DNA of 64,000 nucleotides from a bacterium (GTDB taxonomy: Bacteria > Patescibacteriota > Minisyncoccia > Phycocordibacterales > UBA1006): positions 239,396 to 303,395 of the forward strand of contig JAUIMI010000002.1 in the NCBI GenBank assembly GCA_030433255.1. The letters are read 5' to 3'. The notes under the pieces were generated by a model that was not told the origin of the DNA, ran no database searches, and saw only the letters and a list, made by a program, of their open reading frames with translations. The position numbers were made by a program, and so were the translations under genes. Positions 59,990 to 64,000 of this stretch are shown here, piece by piece (positions within the stretch are counted from its first letter, which is position 1; the number at the start of each line of letters is the position of its first letter).

Positions 59990-61798
59990 ATGTCATCTGG
60001 TGAGCAAGTAACTTATTTTGGAGAAACAGATTTTAGGAATCAACGAACAAAATTTGGAATAAAAAATTCAGATCGTTCACGTCACGTCTATATTATTGGA
60101 AAGACTGGAATGGGGAAATCGACCGTATTAGAAAATATGGCAGCACAAGATATTCTCAATGGAGAAGGTATGTGTTTTATGGACCCTCATGGTTCTGCTA
60201 TTGATGTTCTTATTGATTATATTCCACAACACCGTATTCAAGATGTCGTTTACTTTGCTCCATTTGATACTGATTTCCCAATGTCATTTAATGTTATGGA
60301 AGCAGTTGACCCAGATAAACGACACCTTGTTGTTGCTGGTCTTATGGCGTCTTTTAAAAAGATTTGGGTTGACGCATGGTCTGCTCGTATGGAGTATATT
60401 CTCGCGAATACTTTGCTAGCCTTACTAGAATACCCAGGAGCAACACTGTTAGGGGTTAATAGAATGCTAGCAGAAAAAGATTACCGTGAAGATGTTATTA
60501 AGCATATTACTGATTCTTCAGTAAAAGCTTTCTGGACTGATGAGTATGGTAAATGGGATCCACGGTACGCACGAGAGGCTGGTGCAGCTATTCAAAATAA
60601 AATTGGACAATTTACTTCAAACCCACTTATTCGAAATATTGTCGGACAGGAAACCTCAAGTATTGATTTTCGTGAGATTATGGATGATCAAAAGATTCTA
60701 TTGGTTAATTTATCAAAAGGTCTTATTGGGGAAGCGAATGGAAATCTTTTGGGTGGTATGTTGATTACCAAACTCTATCTTGCTGCAATGAGCCGTGCCG
60801 ATGTTGGAGCAGGTAATTTAAAAAATCTCCCTAATTTCTTTTTCTTTGTTGATGAGTTTCAAAATTTTGCTAATGAATCTTTTGCTGATATCTTATCCGA
60901 AGCACGGAAATACAAACTTAATCTAACCGTTGCACACCAATATGTTGAACAAATGGAGGAACAAGTAGCTGCGGCTATTTTTGGTAACGTGGGAACCATG
61001 ATTACATTCCGTATTGGTGCAACTGATGCTGAGGTTTTTGAAAAACAATTCGCACCTACTTTTTCTGCTGAAGATATCGTAAATCTTGGTAAATTTCAAA
61101 TTTATCTTTCTCTTATGATTGATGGAATAGGTTCACGTCCGTTTTCTGCGCGTACCTTAGCTCCAATTCCAAAACCAGGACCAAGCCAACGAGCGAATGT
61201 AATTGCTTTTTCACGTACTCATTTTGCTCGACCACGAAGGGAGGTTGAAGCACGTATTGCACAATGGTATGAACCAATTAAAAAACCCGAAAAACGAAGT
61301 TTTCGAGATGATGCTTTAGATAATAAGCAAAAAAAATCTTTTAAAGAAAAACGTAGCTTTGTAATAAATAACAACAGAGATACAAACACTTCTCCTAAAA
61401 AAAATAGTACCGATATACATGAAAAGGAAGTTGAACTGGAAATGAAACAAATCGTTTCTCCTAAATTAAATGAGTTGTTAGGTAAAATGGATACACTTCA
61501 GAAAAAAACAAAAGATAATACAAAAACAAAAATACCACGTTCAATAGCTCAAAAGACTGCAACTATTACACCTCAATCTAAAGAAGTAACTAAGAAATCA
61601 TCTCGGTCTGCAAATACCAAAACAACATCTTCACTCCAAGAACTACTTAATAAAGCGATTAAGGATTCTCCTCAAAAAACAAAAAATAAAAAAACAACAA
61701 TACCTACCTCTCAGAAAAAAGAAGCAGTATCTAACCATCCATCTCAAAAAAATAGTAAGGAAATTCCTGAAAACATACTTCGTGGCATATTTGAGTAA
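59990..61798 (+). CDS. VirD4/TraD-like ATPase (type IV coupling protein or HerA/FtsK group)
   Basis: 602 aa. Walker A GKTGMGKST (residues 37-45), Walker B FFFFVDEFQNF (Asp288, Glu289), and TraD-like segments CFMDPHGSAIDVLIDYIP, GALLVNLSKG-type strand (ILLVNLSKGLIGE) and HQYVEQMEEQVAAAIFGNVGTMITFRIG. No N-terminal membrane helices, unlike classic VirD4, so it must be brought to the membrane by a partner. The last 170 residues are Lys/Ser/Thr-rich and disordered. Such ATPases are common in CPR genomes; a role in DNA or protein transfer across the envelope is inferred. Two bases before the lamin-tail gene. Confidence 0.85.
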   Translation: MSSGEQVTYFGETDFRNQRTKFGIKNSDRSRHVYIIGKTGMGKSTVLENMAAQDILNGEGMCFMDPHGSAIDVLIDYIPQHRIQDVVYFAPFDTDFPMSFNVMEAVDPDKRHLVVAGLMASFKKIWVDAWSARMEYILANTLLALLEYPGATLLGVNRMLAEKDYREDVIKHITDSSVKAFWTDEYGKWDPRYAREAGAAIQNKIGQFTSNPLIRNIVGQETSSIDFREIMDDQKILLVNLSKGLIGEANGNLLGGMLITKLYLAAMSRADVGAGNLKNLPNFFFFVDEFQNFANESFADILSEARKYKLNLTVAHQYVEQMEEQVAAAIFGNVGTMITFRIGATDAEVFEKQFAPTFSAEDIVNLGKFQIYLSLMIDGIGSRPFSARTLAPIPKPGPSQRANVIAFSRTHFARPRREVEARIAQWYEPIKKPEKRSFRDDALDNKQKKSFKEKRSFVINNNRDTNTSPKKNSTDIHEKEVELEMKQIVSPKLNELLGKMDTLQKKTKDNTKTKIPRSIAQKTATITPQSKEVTKKSSRSANTKTTSSLQELLNKAIKDSPQKTKNKKTTIPTSQKKEAVSNHPSQKNSKEIPENILRGIFE

Positions 61799-61800
61799 AC

Positions 61801-63264
61801 ATGTTGTGTGTATTTAAAAAATTATTGATACTTTTTTTGCTATTTCCTACCTATGTTTTCGCACAAATTGAAATTACTGAAATTATGTACGATCACGAGG
61901 GGACAGATACTGATTATGAATGGGTAGAAATCTACAATACAGGATCTACCGTTGATATTTCATCTTGGCATTTTTATGAAGCAGATACCCATCATGGGTT
62001 ATTTCCTGATGGTTTTACTCAACTGGAATCTGGTGAGCGAGCTGTTATTGTTCAAGATTTAGATACTATGAGGGATGAATTAGGTGATAGTATTAATCTT
62101 ATAAAAAGTTCTTTTTCTTTAAATAATACCGGTGAAGAGCTTGCAATGAGTGATGCTGATAAACTCATTCATACAAGTGCTGTGTATTCAAGTGAAGATG
62201 GTGCTTTGGGTAACGGTATGAGTTTACAAAAAACAGGTAATAATTGGATTCAAGCATCGCCAACTCCTGGGAGAATAAACGCTTCTTCGGAAGAAACTTC
62301 TGAAGGGGTATCTGGAAGTTCTTCTTCAGGTAATTCTCAGGTAGAAAAAGACGCACAAGTGCTAAAGCGAGATTATTATAAAGGAATAATTGAGACTGAT
62401 AATCAAGTTATTTCTCGAACCCCTATTTCTATACATGCGTATGTAATACATTACAAGAACAACAAGGAGACCAAAAAATTGAAAGGTGGAACGTATTATA
62501 TTAACTTCGGAGATGGCGATTTTCTGGAATCAAATGAACGTATTGAAGTCGAGCACATTTATGAATATCCAGGTACTTACGAGGTTGTATTTGAATTCTA
62601 TTCAAATACAATTTCTGCAGTACAAGGCGAAAAACCAAAAGTAAGAATTAACAAAACGGTTTTTGTAGAAAAGCCTCAAGTTGAAATTTCTGATATCGAT
62701 ATCCGCAGTTCTATTGTTATTAACAACAACGGTAATTCTGATATTGATCTTGGTGAATGGAGTATATATGTTCCACGAGATGGTGTTTCATATATATTTC
62801 CAAAATATTCAATTATTAAATCTGGACAACAATTAAATATACCTCGTAGTATTCATGGTTTGGATAATATTCAATCTGACACCTGGATTGTCTTAAGAAA
62901 TAATAATGGAATTTCAGTCTCTTCTTATACTGAAAATATTCTCAAACTACAGCGAGCACGAAATGAATATGTAACAAAAGAAGTTACAGAAACAGCGTTT
63001 CCATCTAACAATCAGATAGAGGAAAATCCTATTGTAGATGCTTTTTTGGAACAACATCCAAATAAAGAACAAGTTGATTTTGGTTCAAATAATTATATTT
63101 CTCCTAAAGAGCAAACAGGGACAAATACACAGGTACCGTTTACTGGAGTTATTATTTTTGGGTTATTAGGTTTAGTATTCGTTGTTACTAGGGCTGTTTA
63201 TAAGGATATAAAAAGTAAAAAAGAAGAACATGTAGTACTTGGAGATATAGAATTAATGGAATAA
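61801..63264 (+). CDS. Surface protein with lamin-tail and PKD-like domains
   Basis: 487 aa. Signal peptide (KKLLILFLLFPTYVFAQ), a lamin-tail domain (about 22-150: IEITEIMYDHEGTDTDYEWVEIYN ... WHFYEADTHHG), a Ser/Gly-rich linker, a PKD-like beta domain (YYINFGDGDFLESNERIEVEHIYEYPGTYEVVFEF), a second lamin-tail-like domain (about 290-385), and a C-terminal membrane helix (FTGVIIFGLLGLVFVVTRAVY) with a short charged cytoplasmic tail. It is likely displayed on the cell surface. Its 2-base distance from the TraD-like ATPase gene suggests cotranscription. Confidence 0.82.
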   Translation: MLCVFKKLLILFLLFPTYVFAQIEITEIMYDHEGTDTDYEWVEIYNTGSTVDISSWHFYEADTHHGLFPDGFTQLESGERAVIVQDLDTMRDELGDSINLIKSSFSLNNTGEELAMSDADKLIHTSAVYSSEDGALGNGMSLQKTGNNWIQASPTPGRINASSEETSEGVSGSSSSGNSQVEKDAQVLKRDYYKGIIETDNQVISRTPISIHAYVIHYKNNKETKKLKGGTYYINFGDGDFLESNERIEVEHIYEYPGTYEVVFEFYSNTISAVQGEKPKVRINKTVFVEKPQVEISDIDIRSSIVINNNGNSDIDLGEWSIYVPRDGVSYIFPKYSIIKSGQQLNIPRSIHGLDNIQSDTWIVLRNNNGISVSSYTENILKLQRARNEYVTKEVTETAFPSNNQIEENPIVDAFLEQHPNKEQVDFGSNNYISPKEQTGTNTQVPFTGVIIFGLLGLVFVVTRAVYKDIKSKKEEHVVLGDIELME

Positions 63265-63265
63265 T

Positions 63266-63294
63266 AAAAAACTATCGATAGGATAGTTTTTTAT
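63266..63294. terminator. Terminator after the surface protein
   Basis: AAAAAACTATC-N5-GATAGTTTTTT, an 11-bp stem with A/T runs. Confidence 0.9.
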
Positions 63295-63310
63295 TATTTA
63301 GATACCAATA

Positions 63311-64000
63311 TTAATTATTAATATTGATTCCAAGATCAATTTCTACTTCTTCAGCTATTAATTGCTCTTGATAGTAAGAAAGAATTTCTTTTAATTGTAT
63401 AAAGGCCTTTTTGTATTTGCGTTCTTTAATAAAGAGTTCTGCTTCGTTACGAAGAGTTGCTTCGTCTGGTTTTGGGATAATAGAAAGCTCTTTTTGAGAT
63501 ATTTTTTCTTTAACCTCTGTAATACGTTTTTGCACAGAAAGAATTTCTTCTAATGAATCTATCTCGTTAATAATTTTTGTTTCTGAAACAGATACTTGTT
63601 CTTCAGTTTTTGTATTGTTTTGGGTAACTTCTGTTACCTGTAGTGGTTCTTCTTGTTCTTTAATCTTGTTAGCCTCTTCTTCTTTTTGAACAATTTCTTC
63701 TTCGACTTGCTGTTCGAATGCTTCTATTTCTTTTACGTTATTATCGATTTCGTTAAGTAATTTCTCTGCAAAAGAATACTCTTCTTCAGTTGGTTCTACA
63801 ACCTCTTCAATTACTTCTTCTTCGACTACTGGAGTATCTTCGGTTACTTCTTCTGCTACTTCTTTCAGTTCAGCTTCTTCAGTTGGTTCTACAACCTCTT
63901 CAATTACTTCTTCTTCGACTACTGGAGTATCTTCGGTTACTTCTTCTGCTACTTCTTTCAGTTCAGCTTCTTCAGTTGGTTCTACAACCTCTTCAATTAC
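63311..64000 (-). CDS. Acidic repeat protein, partial (5' end outside the window)
   Basis: The minus-strand frame is open from base 64000 to the stop at 63311, so the start lies beyond the window. At least 229 residues are visible. The first part consists of tandem 31-residue repeats rich in Glu, Val and Thr (EEVVEPTEEAELKEVAEEVT and so on, encoded by 93-bp units at 63788-64000). Then follows a Glu/Lys helical region, and a C-terminal part (PDEATLRNEAELFIKERKYKKAFIQLKEILSYYQEQL) that resembles a TPR-like helical hairpin. Low-complexity acidic repeats suggest a flexible spacer. Function unknown. Confidence 0.7.
   Translation of the reverse strand, partial: VIEEVVEPTEEAELKEVAEEVTEDTPVVEEEVIEEVVEPTEEAELKEVAEEVTEDTPVVEEEVIEEVVEPTEEEYSFAEKLLNEIDNNVKEIEAFEQQVEEEIVQKEEEANKIKEQEEPLQVTEVTQNNTKTEEQVSVSETKIINEIDSLEEILSVQKRITEVKEKISQKELSIIPKPDEATLRNEAELFIKERKYKKAFIQLKEILSYYQEQLIAEEVEIDLGININN
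63788..64000 (-). repeat. 93-bp tandem repeat within the acidic protein gene
   Basis: Two complete units (63788-63880 and 63881-63973) are identical over all 93 bases, and a third (63974-64000) begins identically and runs off the window. The unit is a multiple of three, so the frame is kept (31 aa per unit). Confidence 0.95.

Noticed and set aside
63788..64000. CRISPR array
   Set aside because: The 93-bp units are contiguous with no spacers and encode an in-frame acidic peptide.

Overview
The window looks like a piece of a small, AT-rich Candidate Phyla Radiation (Patescibacteria) chromosome, probably of the Paceibacteria/Parcubacteria type; the exact lineage is inference. The support is short or stripped-down core proteins (EF-Ts, MetK, ProRS without the editing insertion, AlaRS without the C-Ala domain), zinc-free L36 and DnaG, very tight gene packing, no visible Shine-Dalgarno sites, and several membrane proteins of CPR type. 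TGA is used as a stop (for example at mnmA), so this is not a lineage that recodes UGA.

Layout. 1-250: the 3' part of an unidentified transcribed element closed by a terminator. 697-10536: a tight rpoB-rpoC-dnaG-rpoD run (core RNA polymerase, primase and main sigma factor). 10.5-13.2 kb: a membrane protein, a GT2 glycosyltransferase and a thioredoxin-like protein. 13.2-14.9 kb (minus): tRNA-Thr, a small membrane protein, and tsf and rpsB behind a structured leader. 15.4-18.5 kb: proS-mreB-mreC. 18.5-24.3 kb: tgt, rpmA, uvrB and small unknown genes, including some shorter than 60 codons. 24.5-25.5 kb: a DpnI-type methyl-directed restriction enzyme. 25.5-29.3 kb: metK under a SAM-I-type riboswitch, divergent from uvrA. 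29.3-37.7 kb: a sigma-region-4/HARE-HTH protein, a conserved CPR membrane protein with mltG, a DnaQ-like exonuclease, a Nudix hydrolase, mnmA, a NhaD-type antiporter and MgtC. 37.8-42.5 kb: alaS and a two-gene actin-like/membrane pair. 42.5-43.8 kb: a foreign island made of Rhs/YD-repeat and Bacteroidota-like secretion-domain fragments. 43.9-48.0 kb: infA-rpmJ-rpsM-rpsK-rpsD-rpoA-rplQ-rplM-rpsI. 48-54.3 kb: a peptidoglycan-binding protein, a PaaX/Cas2-like regulator divergent from grpE, then dnaK and dnaJ. 54.4-64 kb: cysS, rplU, a frameshifted nuclease-like gene, recR, dnaB, a VirD4/TraD-like ATPase, a lamin-tail surface protein, and an acidic repeat protein cut by the window end.

Expression signals follow a clear pattern. 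Many transcription units have a good -10 box ending only 6-10 nt before the ATG, which predicts leaderless or near-leaderless mRNAs; this also decides several start codons. Genes inside operons often start in the context TATT-ATG instead of behind a Shine-Dalgarno site. Units end at strong hairpin-plus-T-run terminators, often shared by convergent genes and often with an AACACC/GGTGTT core.

The observations most worth following are the Rhs/T9SS-like foreign island (42.49-43.83 kb), the Cas2-fold regulator with a perfect 20-bp palindrome between it and grpE, the DpnI homolog, the DnaG zinc domain that has lost three of its four ligands, the SAM riboswitch on metK, the sigma4-HARE fusion, and genome-wide leaderless expression.
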